From: a virus
IMG/VR virus record: IMGVR_UViG_3300029993_000005
Location: 1 to 64,000 of that record
Length of the DNA: 64,000 bases
Reading direction: 5' to 3' (one strand)
Shown: positions 55,270 to 61,976 of the stretch, piece after piece
Position numbering within the stretch: position 1 is the stretch's first letter
How the letters are laid out: each line of letters begins with the position of its first letter
The notes under the pieces: model-generated
Told to the model about the DNA's origin: nothing
What the model saw: the letters and a program-made list of their open reading frames with translations, nothing else
Database searches by the model: none
Translations under genes and position numbers: made by a program

Positions 55270-56008
55270 TCAACAGCTTCAGTAAGGTATCGCGCTCCCA
55301 GAGCCAATGAGATTCAGCTGAATTGGCTGACAGTGCTAACTCTGCTGATGACCATACTGCTGACCAGTAGGCTGAAAGTGCTAACTCTGCTGACCAGGAT
55401 GCTGACTCTGCTGACCAGGATGCTGACCAGTAGGCTGACCGTGCTAAATCTGCTAAACGTGCTGACTCTGCTGAATCCGCTGCTGAATCTGCTGCTTTTT
55501 CAGCTTCTTTACGCTGGTCCTCCGTAGCTGTTCCCTCAACCTTAGCTTTGCAATAGTTGATTACCAGATGGAGGGCTTGGTAGCATTTAACAGCGTAGTC
55601 CTCTTTGTTATATTTTAATGCTTCCAGCTGCCGTTCGTGACGAGCAACTGCTAGCTTCCATTGGACGGGTTCCAAATCCTTCCCTATGGGGATTGCTTCC
55701 CTCAAATCTACATGGAATTTAGCTCTAAGGTCTGCGGGCAATCCCTCAAACATTGACTCACTCAAGTATGCTAGCCACAAGGGCCATCCGGCATGATCAG
55801 CTACTGTCTTGTGCTTGTCCTCACTATCTGGGTCAATATCGTGCGCCATACAACCAATACTACAGGCTACAAATACTTCGTGGTCGTCACGCTTCTCTAA
55901 GTTACCGTATGTACCGGAACGAAGAATATCAAGTTCGTAATGTCTACGGGCCTGAGCTACATGGTAGTCTTTTACTGCTTGATCGTTGTGATAAGAAAGT
56001 ACGGTCAT
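55259..56008 (-). CDS. Ser/Ala/Trp-repeat family protein, 249 aa
   Basis: The fullest member: SYHNDQAVKDYHVAQARRHY, GTYGNL, CSIGCMAHDI, VADHAGWPLWLAYLSESMFE, IPIGKDLEPVQWKLAVARHE, then a Ser/Ala/Trp-rich tail (residues about 175-235). It ends with SHWLWERDTLLKLL like 53510-54247. The DNA tail repeats (tgctgaccaggatgctgac-type units) are shared with 53590-53775. Promoter at 56049-56077. Confidence 0.75.
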   Translation of the reverse strand: MTVLSYHNDQAVKDYHVAQARRHYELDILRSGTYGNLEKRDDHEVFVACSIGCMAHDIDPDSEDKHKTVADHAGWPLWLAYLSESMFEGLPADLRAKFHVDLREAIPIGKDLEPVQWKLAVARHERQLEALKYNKEDYAVKCYQALHLVINYCKAKVEGTATEDQRKEAEKAADSAADSAESARLADLARSAYWSASWSAESASWSAELALSAYWSAVWSSAELALSANSAESHWLWERDTLLKLLIEA

Positions 56009-56048
56009 TTTAAGTTCCTTAGTGGTTTAAATTTAGTGCAGTGATTCC

Positions 56049-56077
56049 AGTATAGCTCAACTTAACGATGGTGCCAA
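56049..56077 (-). promoter_or_regulatory. Sigma70-like promoter, class A cassette
   Basis: TTGGCA (56072-56077), 17 bases, TATACT (56049-56054), preceded by TTTAAAATAATTG. It drives 55259-56008. Confidence 0.8.
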
Positions 56078-56080
56078 CAA

Positions 56081-56329
56081 TTATTTTAAATAGTCTTGAG
56101 CTTTTACCATCAGGGTCTCGAATTCTGAGGCAGTTAATCCAGTATTCATGCCACAACCACCGTCGCAGGTATCCAGGAATTCGGAAATCTCTAGAACGTA
56201 GGGGTCAGTGCCGTAGACAATCAAACAGTGGTCAATGATGCGTTGACGAGCTACGAACGCATCATTGTTGGATTCAGCCAAAATTCTTAAAGCTGAATTC
56301 AGGTTAGCCTTTGAAAGTTTGGTCTTCAT
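56081..56329 (-). CDS. Hypothetical helical protein, 82 aa
   Basis: Starts MKTKLSKANLNSALRILAES. It has one CDGGCG turn, and the C-terminus reads LTASEFETLMVKAQ. The ATG at 56329 lies four bases after the previous stop. Not recognised. Confidence 0.55.
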   Translation of the reverse strand: MKTKLSKANLNSALRILAESNNDAFVARQRIIDHCLIVYGTDPYVLEISEFLDTCDGGCGMNTGLTASEFETLMVKAQDYLK

Positions 56330-56332
56330 CAA

Positions 56333-56545
56333 TTAGTCCATAGGTGGGTCAAAGGAACGAGCCTCTATGCACAGTGTATGGGCTTCGCTTAATGCCTTTT
56401 GCCCCAGTTCAAAGCCATTACCGTTGCGGTCATTTCCGTGATGCATCAAAGCCGTACCTATAAGCTTCTGCAATTCAGTGATAACCCTTAACAGGTCCTT
56501 ACGTGTGGGCTTACGTGTGGGCGCGGGCTTGGACTTGGTCCTCAT
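56333..56545 (-). CDS. Small basic protein, 70 aa
   Basis: A basic head (MRTKSKPAPTRKPTRKDLLR), then helices. RBS GGAGAATGAGTT; it overlaps the previous gene by four bases. Function unknown. Confidence 0.55.
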   Translation of the reverse strand: MRTKSKPAPTRKPTRKDLLRVITELQKLIGTALMHHGNDRNGNGFELGQKALSEAHTLCIEARSFDPPMD

Positions 56546-56991
56546 AACTCATTCTCCGGTTGCCAATCATGACCGCACTTAACACAACGCTTGTACGCTG
56601 CGGTGCCACATCTCAGACTGTAACTGGTTCCTGCGCGGCCTCGACCCTCAGCACAGACCGGACATTTCGGCCAGTGACTAGGTTGATACACAACGTCATC
56701 TTTAATGTCTAAGTCCAAAAGTACCAAAGTTGTAACAAGTTCTTGGATAACCTCATGGGCTACCAAATGATTTACAAAATCGGTCAACAGTACCGCGCAG
56801 TGGTTTAATCCCGAACTCTTCTTAGACTCAAATAATTGGGTTCTGTAGTGTTTAGCCAGATCATCAAAGTCTAGGCCTACAGGACCTAGATAAGGGCCCA
56901 GTTCGTAATAATCGTCAGACGGGCCTTCGCCAAACATATAAAGAGTCATACCCTCGGGAATCAAAGTTGACGCGATGTTTGAGACGTTCAT
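56542..56991 (-). CDS. Protein with C-terminal zinc ribbon, 149 aa
   Basis: A helical N-terminal 100 residues followed by CPVCAEGRGRAGTSYSLRCG, YKRCVKCGHDW, a CxxC...C...CxxC arrangement typical of zinc ribbons. It could bind RNA, DNA or a polymerase subunit. RBS TAGGAGTTTC. Confidence 0.65.
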   Translation of the reverse strand: MNVSNIASTLIPEGMTLYMFGEGPSDDYYELGPYLGPVGLDFDDLAKHYRTQLFESKKSSGLNHCAVLLTDFVNHLVAHEVIQELVTTLVLLDLDIKDDVVYQPSHWPKCPVCAEGRGRAGTSYSLRCGTAAYKRCVKCGHDWQPENEL

Positions 56992-57010
56992 TTTTTGAAA
57001 CTCCTAAATT

Positions 57011-57039
57011 AAATAGGCTTAAACATCGGTTGGTGCCAA
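57011..57039 (-). promoter_or_regulatory. Weak class A promoter
   Basis: TTGGCA (57034-57039), 17 bases, CTATTT (57011-57016). The -35 half of the cassette is conserved, but the -10 is poor. It may be degenerate. Confidence 0.35.
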
Positions 57040-57049
57040 CTTTTTACGG

Positions 57050-57253
57050 CTAATCTTTAACTATACTTTTGTGGGTCAGATGAATTTTACGCTTAACGCA
57101 TGTCGGGCAATAGTCCAAGGTTCCAACGGAATACCAACCTCTGGTCTTAAGATCAGTCCTAAATTGAGCCTTAGTTGTATTTGGGCTATTCGTGTTATCC
57201 ACTCGGTGAGGATCGTCACAGCCCTCGCAGGAAATTTGAAGCCAGACCTCAAT
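57050..57253 (-). CDS. Zinc-binding-type protein, 67 aa, start codon unclear
   Basis: Reads (ATT) EVWLQISCEGCDDPHRVDNT, then TLDYCPTCVKRKIHL: CxxC...CxxC, a treble-clef-like pair. There is no ATG, GTG or TTG at a natural position. The ATT at 57253 overlaps the previous stop (ATTGA) where ATGA is usual here; a TTG at 57289 is the only other choice and lies well inside the previous gene. A non-canonical start or an unrecognised indel is likely. Confidence 0.5.
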   Translation of the reverse strand: MEVWLQISCEGCDDPHRVDNTNSPNTTKAQFRTDLKTRGWYSVGTLDYCPTCVKRKIHLTHKSIVKD

Positions 57254-57482
57254 CCTGATTTGACTCAGGAACAAAGTATGAGCCGTCAATGCAGATAGCG
57301 CCGCTAGCCAGATGCACTTCGTATATACCGTTGTGGTAATGCCTCAAAACAGTAACTGAGAACCCACTATAGGTTCCACGTTGACCTGGAAAAAGTACAA
57401 CAGGTTCAAGACCACGCTGGTCCATGCTCGCTACCCAATCAGCATCGGTTCTGTGTGTCTTGGCAAATTCTGCTGCTTTCAT
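57249..57482 (-). CDS. Hypothetical protein, 77 aa
   Basis: Starts MKAAEFAKTHRTDADWVASM; strands later (GTYSGFSVTVLRHYHNGIYE). AAGGAAG precedes the ATG in the shared leader. A longer frame to 57599 only translates the promoter. Function unknown. Confidence 0.55.
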   Translation of the reverse strand: MKAAEFAKTHRTDADWVASMDQRGLEPVVLFPGQRGTYSGFSVTVLRHYHNGIYEVHLASGAICIDGSYFVPESNQD

Positions 57483-57524
57483 TTTGCTCTTCCTTTTCGC
57501 TAGGTTGTGCGCTTCAGTGATTCC

Positions 57525-57553
57525 AGTATAGTTTAGGTTGGTGCCAACGTCAA
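57525..57553 (-). promoter_or_regulatory. Sigma70-like promoter, class B cassette
   Basis: TTGACG (57548-57553), 17 bases, TATACT (57525-57530). It drives 57249-57482 and the genes beyond. Confidence 0.75.
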
Positions 57554-57556
57554 CAA

Positions 57557-57886
57557 TTATTTTAAATAATTTATAGTTGCTTCGTCGGAGCCTTGCCATT
57601 CGGCAAACAAGAAGTCTGTGTTCTCAGTGTTCAAGCGTTCGTTCATGCGAATTCTGATGAATTCAAGTTCGCGTGCAGACTGAGCGTTACCTACGTGATG
57701 AACGAAACCCCGAATACACATGTCAGCCAGTCTACGCAGTCTTTGATCGCTAACACGTTGGGCTATCAACTTCTTGTTGATCATCACTTCTTGTTGGGCC
57801 TTGAAATTGTTATACAGCATGTCACTGGTGATCATGGACAGAAGTTGCGGGGCTGTCAACTTTGCCTTCTTGGATCGGTAGCTCAT
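57557..57886 (-). CDS. Hypothetical helical protein, 109 aa
   Basis: Starts MSYRSKKAKLTAPQLLSMIT: basic head, then helices (VSDQRLRRLADMCIRGFVHH, ARELEFIRIRMNERLN). It could bind nucleic acid. RBS AAAGGGAAGACTAAA. Promoter at 57938-57965. Confidence 0.6.
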   Translation of the reverse strand: MSYRSKKAKLTAPQLLSMITSDMLYNNFKAQQEVMINKKLIAQRVSDQRLRRLADMCIRGFVHHVGNAQSARELEFIRIRMNERLNTENTDFLFAEWQGSDEATINYLK

Positions 57887-57937
57887 TTTAGTCTTCCCTT
57901 TCGTTAGGAACTTAATTTAAACTTGGTGTATGTACTT

Positions 57938-57965
57938 ATTATACACAGGACAAAACGAAAAACAA
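57938..57965 (-). promoter_or_regulatory. Promoter with consensus -10
   Basis: TTGTTT (57960-57965), 16 bases, TATAAT (57938-57943). Upstream is CCAACATTAAATA, shared with the rtcB promoter region. It drives 57557-57886. Confidence 0.6.
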
Positions 57966-58013
57966 GTATTTAATGTTGGTGCGTGCGTGGGTGGATGCCT
58001 GCTTAGAATTATA

Positions 58014-58097
58014 GACCCCTGATTAGAACCGAAATAGACGCGCCACGTGCTGTTTTGAGGCCCTTTTGAGGCCCGTGGCGACCCTAAATTGGGGGTC
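58014..58097 (-). ncRNA. Possible structured RNA with competing stems
   Basis: In the 322-base gap 57887-58208 between a terminator and a promoter, the minus-strand RNA can form CGCCACG/CGTGGCG (58074-58080 with 58041-58047) around two direct copies of GGGCCTCAAAA (58053-58074). Outside it the 5' GACCCC (58092-58097) can pair with the distal GGGGTC (58014-58019), or GACCC with the nearby GGGTC (58080-58084), but not both. A weak promoter (TTTTAC-16-TATGTA) lies just upstream. It could be a small RNA, a riboswitch-like leader or a DNA structure. No protein frame is convincing here. Confidence 0.35.
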
Positions 58098-58160
58098 CTT
58101 GGTATTTGTACATAAACCGAAGTTTTGCCCGTAAAAGCATCAATTTGAGCCTCGAATGGG

Positions 58161-58205
58161 AAAAGGCTGCAGGAATCCACTAATCAAGGATTCCTGCAGC
58201 CTTTT
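58161..58205 (-). terminator. Very strong bidirectional terminator, perfect 18-bp stem
   Basis: AAAAGGCTGCAGGAATCC (58161-58178) and its exact complement (58188-58205) with a 9-base loop. A-tract and T-tract at either side make it work in both directions. It ends the operon of 58209-58676. Confidence 0.9.
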
Positions 58206-58208
58206 CTA

Positions 58209-58676
58209 TTAACGAACAATACTTTCTGTTATTACCTGAATTCGTTTATTTAAATAATGCAAGTTATTGAGCTGACGATTAATTGAATGTACTGTAGACG
58301 AAAGTTCTGAACCATGTTGGTTAAACGGAGAGATTTCACAATCACCTTGTTGAGCTTCTTTGTCCTCGAGCCAAGAACGGGGAAGATAAGGTTCAAGAGC
58401 TTGGACTAGACTTTTGATGTTCTCCTCTGCTGATGAAACTTGTGCCTCTAAATTGTATAGGGCTTCGTCCATAGGTCCTTGAAACTGAGTTTCCGCCGCA
58501 TCATAGTCCTCGTCGTAATCTGGAGCTTGGGTAACGTCAACGTCATCTTTACATTTGGGTTGGTGTTTAGTCATCTCTGCATAAACTCCTTTTAAGCCAC
58601 GGTTAATTGATTCCTGATCCAATCCGCTGAAAGCATCATGTAAATCAATAGACGCATATTTGTCATTAGCATACAT
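58209..58676 (-). CDS. Hypothetical protein, 155 aa
   Basis: Starts MYANDKYASIDLHDAFSGLD. Acidic middle (DVTQAPDYDEDYDAAETQ), then helices and a coiled-coil-like end (SSTVHSINRQLNNLHYLNKR). It is the last gene before the strong terminator. Not recognised. RBS AAAGGAACAAGCG. Confidence 0.6.
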   Translation of the reverse strand: MYANDKYASIDLHDAFSGLDQESINRGLKGVYAEMTKHQPKCKDDVDVTQAPDYDEDYDAAETQFQGPMDEALYNLEAQVSSAEENIKSLVQALEPYLPRSWLEDKEAQQGDCEISPFNQHGSELSSTVHSINRQLNNLHYLNKRIQVITESIVR

Positions 58677-58747
58677 CGCTTGTTCCTTTTGAACTAGCCT
58701 TTGGATATTGCGAATCTCTGGGCAGGGCTAGGCTAAGTCAAAAATCT

Positions 58748-59482
58748 TTATTTAGCTACTTTGGACGCAGCAATAAAAGACTTAACAGCAGCCACAGCTT
58801 TCGGATGATTCTTCAGGTTGTCACGGATGAACCGCAATTCTTTACGGCTGAACTTCGAACGTGTGCGAATCGCGTTTAAGGCCGAGATATCGTTCTCGGC
58901 CTTAATCTTGTCGACAAACATTAGGAACGATGGTTTGTAACCATCGTTGTCCTCAATGCCAGCTAGTGCAGCTTTCGCCACATTAACTTCTTCGTAGTCC
59001 TGTCCGTAGACGTCAACACGCAAGTCCTCGTCGTCCTTGTCCTTGCCGCCCTGCGAATTTGGCACATACATATCAACGTTAGAGTCACTAATGGTCCGGG
59101 CTGTCCCTGCCTGACGCACGTGACGATCAGAAGCTAGCAAACGTTGCTGTTCCTCACGTGCACCTTCACGTTCAAGAATTTTTTGAGCTTGGACCGGGTC
59201 AACCAGCGATAATAGACCGCTGTTAATTGCTGACCTGAATTCAGAACTCTCCAGCAGACGTTCTTTGGGGAACTTGGAGCTTGCGTCAAATGGGAGCCAG
59301 GATTCTTGAATAATCAGCGGGTCACCACCATTACCATTTAGTTTCGGAATACTAACAATAACGTTGCCACGGAAACCATGAACAGAGACTGCAGCGGCAG
59401 CAGAAGTAGACGCAGTATTCAGCACCCACACTGAACCCTTGACACCCTGCTCTTCAAGTTGCGATACGGTAAGAAATTTCAT
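58748..59482 (-). CDS. Putative virion-associated protein, 244 aa
   Basis: The central SIPKLNGNGGDPLIIQESWL, then SSEFRSAINSGLLSLVDPVQAQKIL, matches 62996-63592 (SVPKFNGADEARHLIAIKIP, AAWIPIDLT...). I recall this phrase from structural proteins of jumbo phages. The C-terminal helix pair (KFSRKELRFIRDNLKNHPKA) is basic. RBS GGAGTTTTACTT. A virion role is inference. Confidence 0.6.
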   Translation of the reverse strand: MKFLTVSQLEEQGVKGSVWVLNTASTSAAAAVSVHGFRGNVIVSIPKLNGNGGDPLIIQESWLPFDASSKFPKERLLESSEFRSAINSGLLSLVDPVQAQKILEREGAREEQQRLLASDRHVRQAGTARTISDSNVDMYVPNSQGGKDKDDEDLRVDVYGQDYEEVNVAKAALAGIEDNDGYKPSFLMFVDKIKAENDISALNAIRTRSKFSRKELRFIRDNLKNHPKAVAAVKSFIAASKVAK

Positions 59483-59592
59483 AAGTAAAACTCCATCTAT
59501 TTAATAAGTTTGCGCTTTAGTCTGTGGATTTGTGGGGTGGGTAGGTTTTGTTTTAAAAGCCGTCTGTTAAACAGATCTTTGCTTATGCACTT

Positions 59593-59601
59593 TATTTACT
59601 A
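59593..59601 (-). promoter_or_regulatory. TAGTAAATA motif (candidate late promoter)
   Basis: Lies about 110 bases before the virion-type gene at 59482, directly after the Thg1-like gene. See the finding on this motif. Confidence 0.4.
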
Positions 59602-59614
59602 GCGGAGTAGAACT

Positions 59615-60466
59615 TTAGTCCAAAGGTGTAATCCTTGGTTTTATAGAGCCTTCAGGTTCCATGTGGTTCATCAATTCAGTCCAATTGCCGTAGGCTGTTA
59701 GAGGTTCCATATTTAGGGCTACTACTTTTGTCCTAGTAATGGGTCCTAACGGACGGTTCTTCTCCGGAATTCTTTCTATTTCAGCTTCAGTTAAATATTC
59801 TTGTACCTTTACCCTGCTGACATAAGTTCCACGTTTGAAGAACTGCGGGTAGTCGTTCCAATTGACACCCTTAGCAATCATCAGGTCATGCATATTAGCC
59901 GTATTCTTTTTATGCAGTTCTTTCTGCGTGTACAGAGCCTGTGCCGCCATAGACACACTATTCTTTGTCGCATCCAGTTCTCGCCACAAGAAATTATTGT
60001 AGACTTCCGTCGTATTCGGCAATTGAAATACGCGACAATCGAAAATAGGGCTCAGATGATTGCACTTGGGTAGAAAAAATCCAACCTGCTGATTGAAATT
60101 AACACTGGCACCAGCAGCTAATAGCGACGTCCATTTCTGGATACGTCCGTCAAACATCATCTCTGCGGGGGTAGGCATTGGCTTCTCCTCATCCCACTTT
60201 TCATTACGCCAGAATAAAGTTATTTCGTCACTCTGAGTGTACCCAAGATGAGCCTCAAATTTGTCTACCAAATAACGCGTGGTCTCGATCATGCAGCGAC
60301 TAAAACCTGAGTCATAAGGAAGGTCTAGTCCTTTCGTGAACGTGTGAAAAGAACGACCATCTAGTCGTGCCATGATAGGCAATCGCTGCATTAGTCGACG
60401 GCCAGCATTCTCCATTTCATAGCGCTTCATTCGGTCACCCAGCGGGTCTTTCTTGTTACTTGGCAT
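59615..60466 (-). CDS. Thg1-like (tRNA-His guanylyltransferase family) protein, 283 aa
   Basis: Family motifs: DPLGDRMKRYE (8-18), IMARLDGRSFHTFTKGL (31-47; metal-binding Asp), GYTQSDEITLFW (about 75-86; second metal Asp/Glu) and NFNQQVGFF. Such proteins add nucleotides in the 3'-to-5' direction (Thg1 adds G-1 to tRNA-His); Thg1-like proteins repair 5'-truncated tRNAs. The phage version could repair tRNAs cut by host defences, together with RtcB and the tRNA-Arg. The family assignment is strong; the substrate is inference. RBS GAGGACTATTACAAAT. Confidence 0.9.
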   Translation of the reverse strand: MPSNKKDPLGDRMKRYEMENAGRRLMQRLPIMARLDGRSFHTFTKGLDLPYDSGFSRCMIETTRYLVDKFEAHLGYTQSDEITLFWRNEKWDEEKPMPTPAEMMFDGRIQKWTSLLAAGASVNFNQQVGFFLPKCNHLSPIFDCRVFQLPNTTEVYNNFLWRELDATKNSVSMAAQALYTQKELHKKNTANMHDLMIAKGVNWNDYPQFFKRGTYVSRVKVQEYLTEAEIERIPEKNRPLGPITRTKVVALNMEPLTAYGNWTELMNHMEPEGSIKPRITPLD

Positions 60467-60671
60467 ATTTGTAATAGTCCTCAGTGTTCAGCAGGTTGTG
60501 GATTATACGTTGCCAGTCTTCTTTTGGAAACTGTGCATGAAACTTAGCCTTCTGTTCTTTATACAGCTTCTCGCTTAACGTTGCATCATCCGCTTCAATA
60601 ACTGACATGAGGATCGTGCCTGAGCTAACAATCATGCCGTGATAAACAACTGAACCTTTGTGCCTACTCAT
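60456..60671 (-). CDS. Hypothetical protein, 71 aa
   Basis: Starts MSRHKGSVVYHGMIVSSGTI: a strand-rich head and a helical, basic end (EDWQRIIHNLLNTEDYYKYA). It overlaps the Thg1-like gene by 11 bases and provides its ribosome-binding region. Not recognised. Confidence 0.6.
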   Translation of the reverse strand: MSRHKGSVVYHGMIVSSGTILMSVIEADDATLSEKLYKEQKAKFHAQFPKEDWQRIIHNLLNTEDYYKYAK

Positions 60672-60955
60672 TTGGTCAACTCTTTTTGTAATTGGTTTAC
60701 AACAGAACGTTTGAGCACCGCTTCTAATGAAGGATCCAACAAAGGTAGGCCAACAATCGAGGCATAAGTGTTGGCACTAAACTTAGAACTGGCAAAATTC
60801 TCGTCATAAGTACAACGACCATGAACCCGGTGCTTCCACATGCAGCTATTTTTTGGGAGCGGGCAATTGGCAACTGCTATTTGCTGCTGGATAACCACAC
60901 AAAAAGTTCCACGTTCAGGATCAATTTTCGGAGTCAGAGTCAGAGTATTTTGCAT
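60668..60955 (-). CDS. Hypothetical protein, 95 aa, Cys cluster
   Basis: Starts MQNTLTLTPKIDPERGTFCV and contains NCPLPKNSCMWKHRVHGRCT, Cys/His spaced as in small zinc sites. CGGAATATCAA precedes the ATG at 60955; a GTG at 60976 is possible. It overlaps the preceding gene by 35 bases. Confidence 0.55.
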   Translation of the reverse strand: MQNTLTLTPKIDPERGTFCVVIQQQIAVANCPLPKNSCMWKHRVHGRCTYDENFASSKFSANTYASIVGLPLLDPSLEAVLKRSVVNQLQKELTK

Positions 60956-61571
60956 TTGATATTCCGTTTTGTACACTAGCCATAAGTTCGGTCAAGGCCT
61001 GCATCTGCGCCAAGCTAAAGGAACCGTCGAGATGGATACGATCTTTATCATACTCGTCCCGCACGTCGTAACGTGCGTAGTCCAGTTCACGAACTTCGGT
61101 ATGGACGCGTGACAGCTCTGCATCGATGGCGTCCTGGGTCCAGGTTTTGTACACCGGCAGTTCGCTGGACTTTAATCTCGGGCATTTAGAACTAATCAGT
61201 TCTAGGAACTGGGCACCACTGTTTATATGAAAACGGACGTCGACAACCACGTGCATTTCCACACGTTGGATAATATCGTTCTGATCCACATACACAGTGA
61301 CCGCGTTGTTAGTACCCATGTCCGCCAGTATCTGATCAATCTCTACAACACGCAGGGCCACAGGTCGCAACGTTGAGATGGCAGACAGCGCAATATGGTC
61401 CCACTTCGTACCCTTCAAATATTCACAGACCGGAAGCTTGATAAATACCTGACTCAATGGTGTGGATCCGGCAATAGTCTCTGGACCTACAATCGGCTTC
61501 GGTTCCGTTGGAACATCATGTAGAGCTTTGTATTGGCAGAACTCGCCGTTCTCGTTTTTATAGTTGATCAT
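60921..61571 (-). CDS. Hypothetical protein, 216 aa
   Basis: Starts MINYKNENGEFCQYKALHDV. Strand-rich first 130 residues (IVEIDQILADMGTNNAVTVY, RVEMHVVVDVRFHI), then a helical acidic region and a Ser/Asp end. It is next to short 'N(Y/F)P' paralogues. No match comes to mind. RBS GGAGATATTT. Confidence 0.6.
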   Translation of the reverse strand: MINYKNENGEFCQYKALHDVPTEPKPIVGPETIAGSTPLSQVFIKLPVCEYLKGTKWDHIALSAISTLRPVALRVVEIDQILADMGTNNAVTVYVDQNDIIQRVEMHVVVDVRFHINSGAQFLELISSKCPRLKSSELPVYKTWTQDAIDAELSRVHTEVRELDYARYDVRDEYDKDRIHLDGSFSLAQMQALTELMASVQNGISNAKYSDSDSEN

Positions 61572-61756
61572 AAATATCTCCAGCTGGTGACCAGCCGTCC
61601 AACAGAATTGTCCACATCATGGTCAAAGAGCCAGCCGTAATGACCGCAAAGCAAAGTGTAGCGAGCAGTGGTAATGCGTCCGTTGGAGAACTGGACTTCG
61701 ACCTTGACGTCTGTGGCGGGATAATTAAAAATAGTCCATTCGCGGTCGCTGGTCAT
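61568..61756 (-). CDS. Small WxxYNYP family protein, copy 1, 62 aa
   Basis: MTSDREWTIFNYPATDVKVE, VQFSNGRITTARYTLLCGHY, GWLF. Together with the next gene it has (W)xxNYPxxxxxVExxxxxGxxxxAR followed by aromatic residues. The ATG at 61756 has GGAG nine bases upstream and overlaps the previous stop (ATGA). Probably a small beta protein; function unknown. Confidence 0.6.
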   Translation of the reverse strand: MTSDREWTIFNYPATDVKVEVQFSNGRITTARYTLLCGHYGWLFDHDVDNSVGRLVTSWRYL

Positions 61757-61974
61757 TCGATGTATCTCCACCTTTGGATTTCACTTGGGCTTATGTGCAT
61801 GTGTGGCGCGTCGTCGGACATCCACCAGTCGACAAGCCCATGATGATGTATGCGCGCCTTGATAAATATTCCGGTCTTCATTTCGAGCTCGACCAAGCGG
61901 CCTACCACTGGATAATTGTAGGTCATCCACGTGTTACACTGCTTGGTCTCGAAGTCTTGAGTTGGAAGATACAT
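61753..61974 (-). CDS. Small WxxYNYP family protein, copy 2, 73 aa
   Basis: MYLPTQDFETKQCNTWMTYN, YPVVGRLVELEMKTGIFIKA, RIHHHGLVDWWMSDD. A diverged tandem duplicate of 61568-61756. RBS AAAGGAATCCTAATC. Function unknown. Confidence 0.6.
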   Translation of the reverse strand: MYLPTQDFETKQCNTWMTYNYPVVGRLVELEMKTGIFIKARIHHHGLVDWWMSDDAPHMHISPSEIQRWRYIE

Positions 61975-61976
61975 GA

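Noticed and set aside
55330-55500. Second repeat array resembling CRISPR
   Set aside because: Same coding tail repeats in 55259-56008.
57917-58180. Minus-strand 87-residue frame in the gap
   Set aside because: Starts inside the terminator stem, no ribosome-binding site, and covers the promoter; composition is not protein-like.
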